Assembly (NCBI GenBank): GCA_033439265.1
Contig: JAVTVX010000011.1
Location: forward strand, 9,610,590 to 9,674,589
Origin: Dillenia suffruticosa
Lineage: Eukaryota > Streptophyta > Magnoliopsida > Dilleniales > Dilleniaceae
Length of the DNA: 64,000 nt
Direction: 5' to 3'
In this document: positions 24,061 through 37,511 of the stretch, in pieces
Layout of the letters: each line of letters starts with the position of its first letter
Numbering within the stretch: position 1 is the stretch's first letter
The notes under the pieces: model-generated
Seen by the model: the letters and a program-made list of their open reading frames with translations, nothing else
What the model was told of the DNA's origin: nothing
Database searches by the model: none
Translations under genes and position numbers: made by a program

Positions 24061-25087
24061 ATAAGTAGTTTCAACAATGACCAAAAGAAAAAATTAAATA
24101 AATTCTATAAAAAAATAAGAATGGTCTTATGTTTGGAAGTAGGAATTTTGTTTGACTTAGTTGATGCCAATCAACAAAGAAACATAACCTAAATCTTAGA
24201 ATGGAAAGCATACACAAGACAAGACACAATGATTTAGCTCATTTAGCTATGTAAGTACTATGCCCGTGTGCTGCTACAATGATTCCCATTCATTTGCATG
24301 TACAAGTAGAGCAACCTTTCTCTCTCTAAATCTTCTTCTTCTTATTTTTCTTCTTCTTCTTCTTCACAATTCAATCCCCATCAAGGGTTTTTGAACATTT
24401 GTTTTGGGTAAATTGAATCCAATCCACCAAAATAATGAGAATATCTTGGGTAGATTCTATTGACGATAATAAAACGATCCCTAATTCCATAAGCACTCTC
24501 TTTTATTTGAAGACTACAAAAGTTGGCTTATATTCCACCCCATCTTTGTAATAAGTCTCAACCCCAACCCTTATATTAGCCACCCCATTTGCATTTGGTA
24601 ATAATGATAGGTTTGGGAATGTAGGACCAAGAGGGATTCGATGGGGGCAATGGTCATGGTAGATGGTGGAATAGGGGTAGTTTGAATGATCGAGAGAGAC
24701 AGGCAAATCCATTTGGTTAGTTCTCATGCTCCTTGGTTTAGTATACCTATTATACATTTCTCTAATTCTAGGTTAGTTTTGACCTTTAGGGTTTAGTATA
24801 CCTAGGGTTGGATCTTTAGGTTTCAGAGTAGGCTGACCAGTTTATTAGGTTTAAAAGAAAAGATGAGGCACTAGGGTTTGAAGAGAATAGTGTCTTTTTG
24901 CCTCCCTTCCCTCTCTCTCCCTCTCATCGTTCTCTCTCTCTCTCTATTTATCAATCTCTCTCTCTCACACACAAACCCCATGTTACATGCTGCTAGCCAC
25001 CATAGTTCCTCGCCAGTGTTCATCCCACGCAAAAGACATTAGAGTTGAGAGGATTATAGGAAGAGCTCTCCTCTTTTTGCACAATTG

Positions 25088-25119
<32 letters not shown>

Positions 25120-27215
25120 GCTGCTATTGGCAGCAATATGCCTCCCCTTTCGCCAACCTCTGGATTTTTGATTAGTAACAACCTCCACCAAAGCCTCTTC
25201 TCCTCTTCTGATTAACCCTTTTCAAGTTTGACCCCTTCTCTCTCTATCTTTGCCTAACGTGATTTCTCTTTTCTCTCTCACTTTTGTTACTATCTTAGTC
25301 CCTGCAACCACAAATTGCCATACGTCACCTCTGTGCTCTTCTCCTATGATCAACTCCTATCTTTTTTAGCTTCTATTTTTTAATCTCGTTCTTTTTCTTT
25401 GATTATGAGGTTTGATCTATCTATTCGACCTTGCTTTCTTTCTCTCTTTTGATTTGTGATTTGGAGGTGAGTATTTCTTCAGATCTCTTCAAATGCACCT
25501 AGCAACTTTAAGAACTGACCTAAGCCCAACCATGTTCCTTGCCTTGTAGGTGTTTTCCAAGCATTTCCAAAGTCCAAACGAGCTATTTGTGTGACTTCTT
25601 ATCCCTCCCCTTCGTAAATCGTGAAGAACTTTGGTGAACTCTCTCTCTCTTCTTTTCTCGTAAATTTTCTGCTATCTCTAGGGTGTAGAAGTAGGTGGAT
25701 GATGATCCATTGTAGTGAATGTGAGTTTGGTGACATTCTTCATAGGTACAGAGGTTGGGTATGTGCGTGTCCTAGATTGTGCATGTGTGGCGGTGGTCTT
25801 TGACTCGAAGGATTAGTCTTTTATGCACCTAAGGCAAGTAATTGCATGTTTGCATATGTTTAACTTTTTTAGAGATCCCATTTTTCTTAGATTTTTCTTA
25901 ACATGCCTTTCAAGTTAAAATAAGTAATAGGTTAGCTTGATATGTTAGCTTAAGTCATAACACAAGTTAGCTTAATATGTTAGTTTAAATGATGAAATAA
26001 GTTAGCTTAAAACTATTAGAAAAAACAAAATTTCTTCGCTATTTAATAAGAAAATCTTTAAAACTTAAGTAATGTAAAGTGAAACTACTCCGTGGTGGGA
26101 TATGTGATAGAGTAACCTTCGGGGATGATTTTATGATTGGATTAAATAAGAAACCTCTAGCCATGACTTGCTCAACTAGAGAGAGTTATCGCTCATGAGT
26201 TATTCTCCACCGATAAGGAGTTATGAAAAGTTAATAAATAAAAAGAAAGTGGCTTCACTTAAGAGAAAGGAAAGTAATGAAAATGGGAAAAAAATTAAGA
26301 AAGTTAGTATTAAAATAAATTTAGTGCCTTTGCATGATTCGTATTCAGAGACATCAATGGTTTGTCCCTCTTTCCTTATCCTTTACTTGTTGATTGCATT
26401 TAACCATTTGGTATGCTGCTGGTAGGTGCTATTTGCTTTCCGTATGTTATTATTCATGTCTTATGTTTCATGCATAATAACTGTCTTATATAATGTGCAT
26501 GTTGTGTTTGTTTCCTCTTCCTTATTTTACTTGGGATTACATGCTAGCCAATGGTTTGGCTGTCCTATATCTTAATATTTCGTGTGTTTTAGAAGCTGGA
26601 GAGGAGCCACAAAAGGTAGATAGGAAGTCATCAACAGTGCGATACTAAATCCATATCTTTTTCCCCCCTTTATTGAGCATTGTTGTACTCTTTATTTGAT
26701 ACAACTTCCCGTGATGCACTTATTCAATGTTTTAGCATTTTTTCCTAATGTAATGGTGTGTAATAATGATGGTCATGACTTATGCAGAATGTATGTTATA
26801 TTGCTTTGGTTGGTAGTGTTATCTTAACGTGATAATTTATGATTGAGGACTAGATATTGACTATTTATTTACATGTGTTGATGCTTAACCCTGATGTTAG
26901 GGCCATGGAGAGGGAATGTAGCCCCCATATGTTTGCTTGAAGTGTTACAAATTTGGTTATGTTTCTAAATAGCCATTTGTGGTTTGTTTCAGGCTATTTA
27001 TGGAGAAGTCTCTATCTAATCTTTTAAAAATTTTAGAAAAATTAAAAGTTTTAAAAATTTTCACCTTTCATTCGTTCTATCTTTTTACACACATAGATGA
27101 CGATCTAGAGACCATTATCTCAGGTGTTTTGTTTTGAAATGATTTAAATTTTGTCTCCATATGAATTTTACCTTTTCTGCTAAGGGGTGTGATACTTGAA
27201 TTATAGGTCGTCACA
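24061..27215 (+). mobile_element. Probable long LTR of a Ty3/gypsy element (left limit uncertain)
   Basis: The segment ends GGTCGTCACA two bases before a primer-site-like TGGTATTAGAGCC (27218-27230), as an LTR should. It holds CTT and CT microsatellites (24328-24364, 25088-25114), a CT-rich middle and late phrases such as ACCTTCGGGGATG, in the manner of the long Tekay-type LTRs elsewhere in the window. The 3' partner was not found and the left edge is a guess. No coding domain; the minus frame 24503-24757 is not recognised. Confidence 0.35.
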
Positions 27216-27506
27216 ATTGGTATTAGAGCCAACGTTTTGGGAATTCTGCTCATAGGATTTGAGATCTATTTTAGGATTTGAGATTATAGGTAATTTAACA
27301 GAGAGTGATGTTGTTTGCCATGTTAATTTGTATCTCAGGTTCCTACTTCTAACAAAATGGCCATTAACAACTATGGAGGTTTTAGTAGATGTATAGATAA
27401 GCAGCTTGTCAAGAATCTAGATATAGGGCAGATAGAGTAATCAAGCACACATCGATCTCAGTTACTGGCTCCTGGTCCCCAATAGGGAGAAAAGCTAGTG
27501 ATAGGC
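27216..27506 (+). mobile_element. LTR-retrotransposon leader/gag-start module, copy B (fossil)
   Basis: It starts at ATTGGTATTAGAGCC, an initiator-Met-type primer site, and continues through AACAAAATGGCCATTAAC into a short gag-like frame. It matches copy A at 17841-18132 almost throughout and ends at the same GCTAGTGATAGGC point. The rest of the element is missing. Confidence 0.6.
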
Positions 27507-27880
27507 CATATGAGACTGAAAAACCACTAAACATGAACCAAAAGGGGTGGATTAGTTCTTTTGTCTTCTTTTGGAAATTCTAAAAGGTTGTGATGAAATT
27601 GGAGGAGTTTAGTCAAAATGAATAAGTTGGACCTGAGAATTTGTAGTGGTTCCATCCTTTTTGGAATACATTTACCGCTAGACTTCACTTAGAATTTGAA
27701 ATCCTCTAATCAAAGCAATTAGCACAAGTCACAAGTTTCCAAGGTTCTAGTCCAACTTTTACAAGTGTTTTCTCAAAACTCACCATTAATCTAAGCATCG
27801 GATTGAATAAATACAATCCCAAGTTAGAAAACTCTTTCTTTTAACTCAAACACTCTCATAATAGAGTATTATAGTTTGAT
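27507..27880 (+). other. Noncoding, unassigned
   Basis: Sequence just after the breakpoint of module copy B. It may be LTR sequence of another element. No frame or boundary found. Confidence 0.3.
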
Positions 27881-29640
27881 GTGTGTAAGACCCATTTCGA
27901 GAAAATATTAAAACATGCATTTACATTTTAATGAGTACATTTAGATAACTTGTTTTGCATTGTGGTAGAATTCGTCGAGTTTTTATGTGCAATGCATGTT
28001 TTAGTTTTTATGTTTCTATTTTAACTATAGATTGTGTATATTAGAATTAGTATAGACTGCAAAACATATTGACGAACGAGAACAATCAGAATAAGCCAAC
28101 AAGAGAACCAAATTAGAGTTCTAGGTGGGACCCACAAAAGGAAAAAAATGAAATGGAAATGAATTTAAAAAAAAAAAAAGAAAAAGAAAAAGAGCCCATG
28201 ACATATCATCACCCACCACATTGCACTCTAACCTTTGATACCTCACCATGCATGGGGCTCGGCATTCTACTTAGGTAAAGAGAGAGAGGAAGGAAGAGGT
28301 TAAGATACAATCTTCATTTTCCTAAATACCTATTTTTGGATTTCATCTTCTTTCTTTACAAACCCACCTTAAACTCCATTAAAATAATTATTTGAGCTTG
28401 ATATAAACCACCTCCATCCATATATATGTTAACCCTAGCCTTTGGGAAGCAAAAAGAAGTGTAGAACACTTATAAAATAAGCTAGAAATCCAAAGAAATC
28501 TTGGAGAGGAAAGGAAGGAAACTCAAAGGAAAAATTGTAAGTTTGAGGCATGTTTAATACATAATAGCCATGTTTAATATGTTTTCAAATTATTCGTAGT
28601 ATTTAAATAAGGATGGAATAAAAAAAGAAAGAAAAATCTCATTTTGGAACATCAAAAGATGGAAGCAAATCTAGATTTAACGTTGTGGATAGTATGACCA
28701 TACATTATTGTTTATTCAATATCTTTTTCAGTATAATTGTAAATTGAGTAGGGTTCTTTTGAATAAACTAGACTTTCATAGCTTTAACATGATATATGAT
28801 TCAAAGAGTTTCGTAGAGAATTGAAGTTTTAGTGAATTTTTGAAATAGCATAATTTTTGTAAAAAAACTACTCTGTTTATAACATGATTATACTCTGTTT
28901 TTTATTAAATATCTTTCTCTATACAATTGCAAATCAAGTATAGTTTCTTTTGAACAACTATACATCCATAGCTTTCAATGACATAAAATTAGAAGAGTTT
29001 CATTAAGAAATGAATTTTTGATAAATTTTTAAAATATCACATTTTTTGTAGAAAATCTTATTTCTGTCTGTTATTGTGCTGAATTTTGCTTTGATTGTTA
29101 GTTGCTTTCTAGATGGAATTAGGCTAGTCTCTAAATATAAATATTGTACCCATGTCTTATCTTTAAATAACCATCGAAATCATCTCAATCCGATATGTGT
29201 CAAAGAAATTACGTTTGTTTTTTTATAACTATGCAAATTATACTGTGAATTTTGATTTTTAACATTGTTTGATGTGTTTTCCTCTGTACAATTAGAATTG
29301 AAACATGCTATAAATATAAAAGTTGCAGTCCTAAGTTTTAGTTTTGTATAACAACTGGATTCATCTCGATCCAAATATTATAATATAAGATATGACGATT
29401 TTATCAAAACTTATTTATATTGAAAACTCATTGAAATAGCTCATTGGAATGCTATAAGTTGGTTGACTATAAATTCTGCATCCTCAAACAAGGAGGATTT
29501 ATATGGGGAATAGAACATTTGTTATCGTCAAAGGGATTGATACTTACAAATTGGAGCTGCGAAGTGGCCAGACTTCATATTTGCATATTGTTCTTTATTA
29601 TCTGGATATTTGACGGAACCTTATTTCTGTACTTTGTCTA
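27881..29640 (+). mobile_element. LTR-like noncoding DNA with imperfect ~190 bp repeats
   Basis: It opens with TGTGTAAGACCCATTTCGAG, a phrase common at the start of plant gypsy LTRs. The stretches near 28705-28875 and 28895-29065 resemble each other (each has ATATCTTT, then an AATTG core, then CATAGCTTT and GAGTTTC), so they look like decayed tandem repeats of about 190 bp. No gene is seen. Confidence 0.35.
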
Positions 29641-32030
29641 GATTGCCTAGGATATGCTCTGTCTTTTGAAAACTCTTCTACTTTTATTTGCTATGATTGT
29701 TCTTTAATTTGTTCTGGTTTTATCTATGATAGACTATATGCATTGAATGATATTTCATTTAATGGTAATTCTTGTTCTTCTTCTATTGTCTTTACATCTG
29801 ATTATGATGATGATGATATGAATAAATGACATAGTAAATTTGAACACATAGAGCAAGAGACGATAAATCGGTTAATTGTGAGTGGTATGTTGATCCAAAT
29901 AACATGATCGAGTTGTTTGTATATAAGTTTTGCCTAGATGACAAAATTACAAGAAAATCATTTGACAAGGCAATAAGAATTAGAACTCTATTGCAGTTGG
30001 TCCACTTCGATACTTGTAGCCCTATGAATATGAGAGCCCAAAATGAAGTTGTGTATTTTATTATATTTATAGATGATTACACAGATTTTGGTTATGTCTA
30101 TATAATCTCACACAAGTCTAAGATATTAGAATGTTTCAAAAGATTTATTAGCAAAATTAAAAATCGTTAGATTTGAAAGTGAAAACTCACATAATCGATT
30201 GGGGGCATGAGTATTTGTTTAAACAATTCAAAAGACTCTATTTTGACAAGGGTATTATGAGACAGTTGACTATTTCTATTCTTTTCAGCAAAATGGAGTA
30301 GCTGAGAGGAGAAATAAAACTTTATTGGAGATAGTAATTTCTATGATGTGCAGGCCAATTTGTTAATCTCTCACTGGAGAAATGTTTTATTGACTATAGA
30401 TTCGTAGGAGCAATCAAGAATATGTATCTAAACGTCATTTATCGATTGAGGGTGAGACCCTTTTGTGACTCCTGGAGTCTATAAAAATTATTAGGGTTTG
30501 AAATCTAATTGATTTGTCTATGGGAAGAAAGGTCATTGGAAAAAAATGAGTTCTCAAGATCAAAAGAAAGACCAACACATCGGTGAAGATGTATAAGACC
30601 AGCCTGATAGCTAATGGTTATACTCAAACGAAGGGCGTGGATTAGGAGAAGACTTTCTCCTACGTAATCAAATTTATCTCAATCCGTTTACTTTTAATGA
30701 TTGTCACGGATATGGATCTAGAGTTATACCAAATGGATGCCAAGATTATCTTCCTAAACGAATGTTTGGATGAGGAGATCTACATGGAACAATTATCTGG
30801 CTTTGTTCCTATAGGTTAGGAGGAAAAAGTTTCTCAACTTTGGAAGTCAATATATGATCTTAAACAATCATTAGGTAGTGGTACGTAAGATTTCATGAAA
30901 AAGTTATATCTTATAAGTTTATGATAATCGAGAATGATCATTGTATATATCTGATTCATTTTCATGAGAAAATTATATCTTATAAGTTTATGATGATCGA
31001 GAAGGATCATTGAATATATCTGATTCATTCTATTGACTCATTTGTAATCATGTCTTTATATGTGGATCACATTCTATTGGCTGGAAATAATAAAGAGTAT
31101 CTAATGACTATAAAAATTTTGTTATCATCGAGTTTTGATATGAAAGATATGGGTAAGGTTGAATTCATTCTCAAAGTTAGAATCCAAAGAGATTACTCGA
31201 GCTAGATGTTAGCTCTTTCACAAGAGCCCTATATTAGAAAGATTCTCGAGTGCTTCAGAATAAGTGATTACAACTCCATAGATACTCCCATAACTAAAGG
31301 TGAAGGTCTGAATCTTGACATGTGTCTTAAAACTCAAGAAAAAATAAAGGAGATGAGTAAAATCCCTTATACCAGTATATAACACAACTTGATATATGTG
31401 AGATTCTGTACACGACTAGACATTTGTTTTATAATCGGTCTGGTAAGTAGGTATCAATTGAATTTTAGAAGGGATCGCTAGAGAGCAGTGAAAAGAATTT
31501 TGAGATATTTCAAGAGAACTGTTGATCTTTCCTTGAGTTACAAATGAGGTGATTTGCATCTCGTTGGGTTTAGACGCTGACTGGGGCGACAATTTAGATG
31601 GATATAAATCGACATCAGAGTTTACTTTCTTACTCAATAATGGTGTCATATCTTGGAGTAACAAAAAACAAATTCATATATCTTTATTTATGATAGAGGT
31701 TGAGTTTGTGGCTTACTCAGTAATGGTTTAGGAGAGCATTTGGCTCTGGAGATTCCTAGATAATTTTGAGGTTGTGGCAGATAGTGGAGACCAGTGATAA
31801 TTTATTATGACAATCAGGTTGCTTTTGCCTGCACTCAAAACCCTAAATATTATAGTAGAGCCAAACTCATTAATACCAGATACAATTTCATGAGAGAAAT
31901 CATCGGGAAGGGTAAAGTGATGATCAAGTACATTTTCACACATAGTATGGTGGCTGACTCTTTTATCAAACCCATTACAAGAGAGTCCTTTATAGGATAT
32001 AGAGAGTTTTTGGATTTACATGTATTCTGA
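29640..32030 (+). mobile_element. Ty1/copia pol fossil, plus strand
   Basis: Integrase sequence (29904-30170) has LLQLVHFDTCSPMN, then IDDYTDFGYVY. RT (about 30580-30890) has LYQMDAKI and the LWKSIYDLKQ block. A later RT block follows near 31050-31260. RNase H (31549-32030) has YDNQVAFACTQNP and ends in the family's HSMVADSFIKP-like motif. Integrase before RT identifies copia. It has many breaks and lacks a recognisable gag. Lineage not assigned. Confidence 0.8.
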
Positions 32031-32463
32031 CATTTCTCATTATATACTGGATTGATGTTTTGATACCTATCATTATAATATATGCATATGTATATTGTTC
32101 AGTTATATTTTGAGTTAATTTATTTATTTTACTTATTTATTATCATATATTTTTGAGATGTAATGTGATAAAAAGATATATCAGGTAGGCAAGGTCGACT
32201 ATCTCATAGGAGTGACCATCTCTAGCTTTGAGTGAGCGGAGGTGAGATGGTTTCTAAGCGTAAGAAGTTTTAAGAGTGATTCTGTTAGAACATAAATTAT
32301 CCTAATATGCATTCAAGATAAAGTGCAATATAACCGATATGGATATACCTACATCCATGTTGTATGTAAGTAACCAGATTTGAGATCTCAGATATTACTT
32401 TCGTCTACTGATATCGTCTCTGAGTTACTCTCTCTAAGATCTTTAGGTAAAGTATTATGTATA
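32031..32463 (+). other. 3' flank / candidate LTR start of the copia fossil
   Basis: Noncoding. TGTTAGAACATAAATTATCC near 32285 looks like the start of a 3' LTR for the preceding copia. It would then be interrupted by the solo LTR at 32469 and resume at 36320. No second LTR is available to prove it. Confidence 0.35.
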
Positions 32464-32468
32464 GACCG

Positions 32469-35400
32469 TGTCACGCCCCGATCCTCAATCGAAAGCCATT
32501 AACAGCTGTCCGTTACCCCGTATGCTGCCCATCACACGACACACATACCGAGACAACATAAAACTAACATTTTCACCTGTTTAAAACATGTTTTTTCTCA
32601 CAATATAATTTCCTAAGTAAGAGAAATTTAAAATGCAATACTGTGCCTCAATGCATGAATATATAATGAGTTTGAGAGTTTCAATTTACATTTTACAATA
32701 ACCTAATTATAGTCACCCCATAAAATGTACATTGTCATTCTATAAACCTTAAATATATATCATCAACTTTCATCGTGGAAGAATGGTTGGTACCATACCC
32801 AAAACTTGACGTCTCCAAAATATATGTCAAGTGTGTCGAAAGTGTCTTGACATGTCTCCCTGCCAAGTTTGTCATCATAGGAAAGTGAGGGGTGAGTATT
32901 AAGGAAAATACTCAGTCACTGAGGTGATCGACATTATATTATCAATAGTAGGTGTGAATACGGAGTGTCAAAACTCATTTTAAAACATGATAATCTTATA
33001 AATTTTTTCATAACATTTTCAAAAAAATCATATGATCATATATCATACATCATAACACCAACATATGCATTCATTATTATTTTAGAAATCATTTAGACCT
33101 TGCTAATAAAATATCCCCAGCAATAATCTACCATGACCAATAATGAGCGCATTGGGGGTTTTCCATAAACAAATATAAAAATATTTAGCTCTATACCCCA
33201 ATATTGGCCACGAGTCTCACCAAGAGTTAGCCCGTGTCTACGCCCACATACATAATCAATCATGTATAGAATCCCGCTCGGTACTTGACAGTGGCGTTAC
33301 ACATGTCCTCTCCGATTTGATTCAACCGGCCACAACTATACATATGACGTTTGGGGATACCTCCTATAGAAGCGTATCCAAACACAATTGGTGCCTTTAC
33401 AAACTCCTTTCGTATCTACGATAGTCCACTAAGGATATCATCACACCATAACATCATAAATGGGCATCTGACCCATACATTTCAATTAAACCATTTCAAA
33501 CCAGTATGCCAATACAATGGAAACATATAAATCATATCAAGTTTTCAAAAAGTGACACGATATCATTTCAACACAATTCATGAATGCATATTATTTGAAT
33601 CAATCATTTGAGACACTCCAATGATCACAAAGAGAAGTATTTATAAAATATAAACCAGATCTCATGCTTTCACACGTCATAAAATATGTCATTTTGAAAA
33701 GTTATAGAATATGTATTTTTGCTCAATTAAGAACATAGCGTCAAATCCCACTCACTTATACGAGAGGGTATGTCACTCTATGAAATATACCGCGAAGTGT
33801 AAGAATGTGCTCCTCTCGTTCAGTCACCAAGCATGTCTCTATAATGGTAACATATAATATATATAAATAAAATTGGAAATCACTATGTTAAATTATATTT
33901 TAAATAAATCTTTCATCTAGAACCAAAGGTTAGGACATCGTACGTAGACTTCAAATGTGTGTATAGGCTGTCCCTTTTTTATCATGAAATCGGTAACTTT
34001 ATTTGTTCATTTATAAATACACCTTATAACTTCACCACAAATGTTGGCAAATAAAAATCTACATTGTCAATTTAGGGTTCTTTCTAGAACTCCCTATACA
34101 TAATTTACCATATATATGTCTCTAAATTACATTCCAAACTCATCCCCAATCTTTACCACATTCTATCTCCTTGTATACTCAAAACAGTCCGCTAAATTTT
34201 AAAAATTAGTATGCTCGTGATTTCACCTCCTTTATGTCCAATAGTCTACATTCACCTTACATATTGTATAATTCATCCTTTAAAATTATACATGCTAACA
34301 CATTAATTGCATTTATCACTTCTTTATAAGATTTCACATTCAACAAACATTACACATACACATGCTCATATGCATTCCTTGCATTCTTGGCAACTCATCA
34401 ATTTAATACACATTTCATCCCATTACCTTAGCACACATATACAAATTATATATGTACATACACATTCATCACACTTATAAAACTCCACACACATTATGAC
34501 ATTTTCTCGTTACCATACACTATTCGGTTAGCATAAAAATGGCCTCACTTCGATCATCTTTAGTGCAGAAAATTTCTGTACATATTAAAGCACATTCTTT
34601 GGTCTTTAAGCTAGTTTTCTTGCACAACAACATCTATTTGGTTTCAGGCAACAAATACCATGTTTTTTAGTCAACAAGTACAATTACATATTCGTAATCT
34701 CATTCAAATTTCTGTATACACCATTCATAAAATGCAGGACAAGTTTCCAGCTCACTAATATACCTTTCTCTCTTCCAACTTCTTAACCAAACACAATCAA
34801 ATTTATATACATATTTCTCATATCAATTAAATCAACAACCACACATATTTTCATCACTTTTGCATTAAAATTCTGCACACATAATTTGTCTTTTGAAGCT
34901 ACATTCAGCTCACCAAAGCATAATGTTTTCATCCTAATTTTCGACCACACAAGGTTTAAATTTTCTACACACATTTCTCATGGTTCACTTGAATTCCTCT
35001 TGGACTTTAGGTTGTAAAAACATGCTAAAAATATGTTAAAAATATCATATTAACACATTCATACAAGGTTTTCAATTTTAGCTAAGTGCAAAATTTTATT
35101 TACTTTAAATTTAGATATTTTAAGCCCAACCAAAATTTCTCTTCACAATATCTCTATCTCTCCCTTGCTCCCAGCTCTCGGTCAAAGTAAGTTCATCAAG
35201 TTAGCTTCCTTCTTTTGACTCCAAAACAAAGTATGTTACATTAGGGTTTGAGAGAGATGAATCTACATAAAAATTTCCAAACGGTGTTTGAAGAAATCAA
35301 ACCTTTCTTCAATGGGGTTGCTCTCGGCTCTCTTTGATCCTCACTATGCAAAACTCCTCATTTTGCTTCAATTTTTAGATATGTTGTAATTGAGATTGTG

Positions 35401-36319
35401 AGCAAGTGATTTATGTAAAAATATTTGGGTAGTGTTGTAAAAAAATTTTGAGTCTCGCTACCTTGAATCTCACGGCCATGGAGAGAAAACTAGAGAGTTT
35501 TTGTTTCTTCTTCTTTGGACATCACACGGTTTTGAAGAAGAATTAGGCTAAGTGTTTGTTTTATTAAATTGCTCCATTTAATCATAACCATCAAACATTC
35601 TCAAGATTTATTCTTAGCCATTGGATCACATGACTACACAAGGATTCACTCTCTTCCTCCCACGGTTTCACTCTCTTTCTCACAGTACAAGTATTTTCAC
35701 TCACTACAACTCAACTCATTCATTAATTACATGTCTCTCACCAACCAAGATCCAATGGCTCAAAATGTTGATCCAATTTTAAGTTAAATCCTTACCCTTG
35801 ATTGGTTTCCAATAAATCCCACACTATAACTCAATGAATAGTCTTCTTGTCTCCCACTAACTTAATCCAATGGTTAAATTTAATTTATCTTACTTCAACT
35901 CAATCTCTACCCTTAAATTTACTTCTCTAAGATCAACAAATGTCTTTTCTCCTTACACATATTCAGCCAACACACTTTCTATCACTCGCTACACTCTTGT
36001 GATCGTTTAACTTTTCCGAGACACATTTGACCCAGCTGGGGTTTTACTGGTGATTTTTCAAAAAATTTACGATTTAACTCTACGAAATAAGATCTACTCA
36101 AATTTCAGGTTCTTATACACTTTAGAGTCATCTTCATTATTATTGGACTATCGTTGGTTATTTTGGGAATTTTAAATTTTTGGCCATTGAGTTGAAATTT
36201 TTCAGAGTGGTTTTAGCGAAAAAATTTTTTTGTGGATTTTTTTACATAGAATATGAATAATAGCATATATAAAACGAAAATGAGTACAATAGTGAGTACA
36301 TCGAGGTGTTGGTATTACA
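32469..36319 (-). mobile_element. Solo LTR of a Tekay-type Ty3/gypsy element, 3.85 kb
   Basis: The block starts TGTCACGCCCC and ends GGTATTACA on the plus strand; on the minus strand it reads TGTAATACC to GGGGCGTGACA, like the LTR ends of the element at 54061. Perfect 5 bp TSDs GACCG flank it (32464-32468 and 36320-36324). A block near 33100-33420 is similar in reverse to 55860-56100 of that LTR. No internal coding region exists, so it is a solo LTR, the usual product of recombination between two LTRs. No host gene lies inside. Confidence 0.85.
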
Positions 36320-36324
36320 GACCG

Positions 36325-37350
36325 AATCTGATACTTGCACAGTATTAAAAAAATATGACATATACCATTTTATAAAAAATGATGGAATAATACTGTAATA
36401 ATTGTTTCATACCACATGTGATAAATCAACTATGTGATAGTGAGAGTTATTATATGAGACGATGATATGATTTTGATTCCCTATGCCTACAGTGTGAGAC
36501 ACGAGACCTATTGGATGAGTGTCTTGGTTTAGTGTATACTATTTTAATCTGCTTATCAATGGTCAGAGAGATAATGGGTTTGCGGAGCAGATCTTGGAAA
36601 ATAACTAAATTGAGGTAAATAGATTCTTGTAGGGAAAAGAAAAATCAATTGACATTACATTATTATATTATATTTAGAAGTGGACATGTTATGGTTATCC
36701 GTATTGGAATTCAAATACAATTGTAAATATACAGTTAAGCAATGATTAAGAATCACTTTCGTTAAGAAAAGTGACTCGATGGATGTAATGCGTTGAGTTT
36801 GGGATAAAACGAGTTCCCGTTTACACTAATAGTGACTTTTCGATTATCATAACAGGTGTATCAATAAGTTTTTACTTGCAAGTATACTCGTGCTCACACA
36901 ACACCCAACCCTATATGACAATTTAGTAGAGTTATGTAAAAGACCACATGAGTTGCGATGCTGTGATAAACGTAAAATACTCTCATGTGAAAGTGAGAGA
37001 TATTAGTTGGTATAGGACATTTCTGAATTAATTCAGATTATTTTGAATTTGGGATAATAGGATAACTTTCATTATCCCCTAACTTCCCTTAACTCCCCTA
37101 TTATCTCTCTCCTTGATCCCAATCCTTTTTGGGTGAACTTCTCCAAAAAAAAAAAGAAAAAAAAAGAAAAAGTGAATGATAGGATAATCAAGTAATTGAG
37201 AATTGTTTGTAAAGATACCAGCATTTCTGTGATAGCCGAAAGACACGGAAAGATTGAGAGATTGTGAAAATATATATTCTTTAGAGTGAAATATAGAGGG
37301 ATTGAAAAAGTTTCGAGTATAAAATTTTCTCCCATCATCTAGATCATTGC
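36325..37350 (+). other. Noncoding, possibly the continued copia LTR/flank
   Basis: Sequence resumes directly after the solo LTR TSD. An A-rich run is near 37140-37172. No domain in any frame. Confidence 0.3.
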
Positions 37351-37511
37351 CAATTTTCTCAACTTTGAATACTGAGAATTTAATGAGTTACAAAAGTAAA
37401 AACAAAAATTAGAAACTTGATTTTACAAGACTTCATTTTTTAACAATAATAAAAGAAAAAAAAAAGAAAAAAGAAAAACAGAAGCCCTGTCAATTTTCTC
37501 AACTTTGAATA
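37351..37511 (+). repeat. 21 bp direct repeats around a 119 bp A-rich insert
   Basis: CAATTTTCTCAACTTTGAAT plus A occurs at 37351-37371 and 37491-37511. The insert is A-rich near its right end but ends in a non-A dozen. It could be a small retroposed piece with long TSDs or a slippage duplication. Confidence 0.6.

Noticed and set aside
24503-24757. 84-codon minus-strand frame as a host gene
   Set aside because: No known domain, inside probable LTR sequence, no splice or start context to support it.
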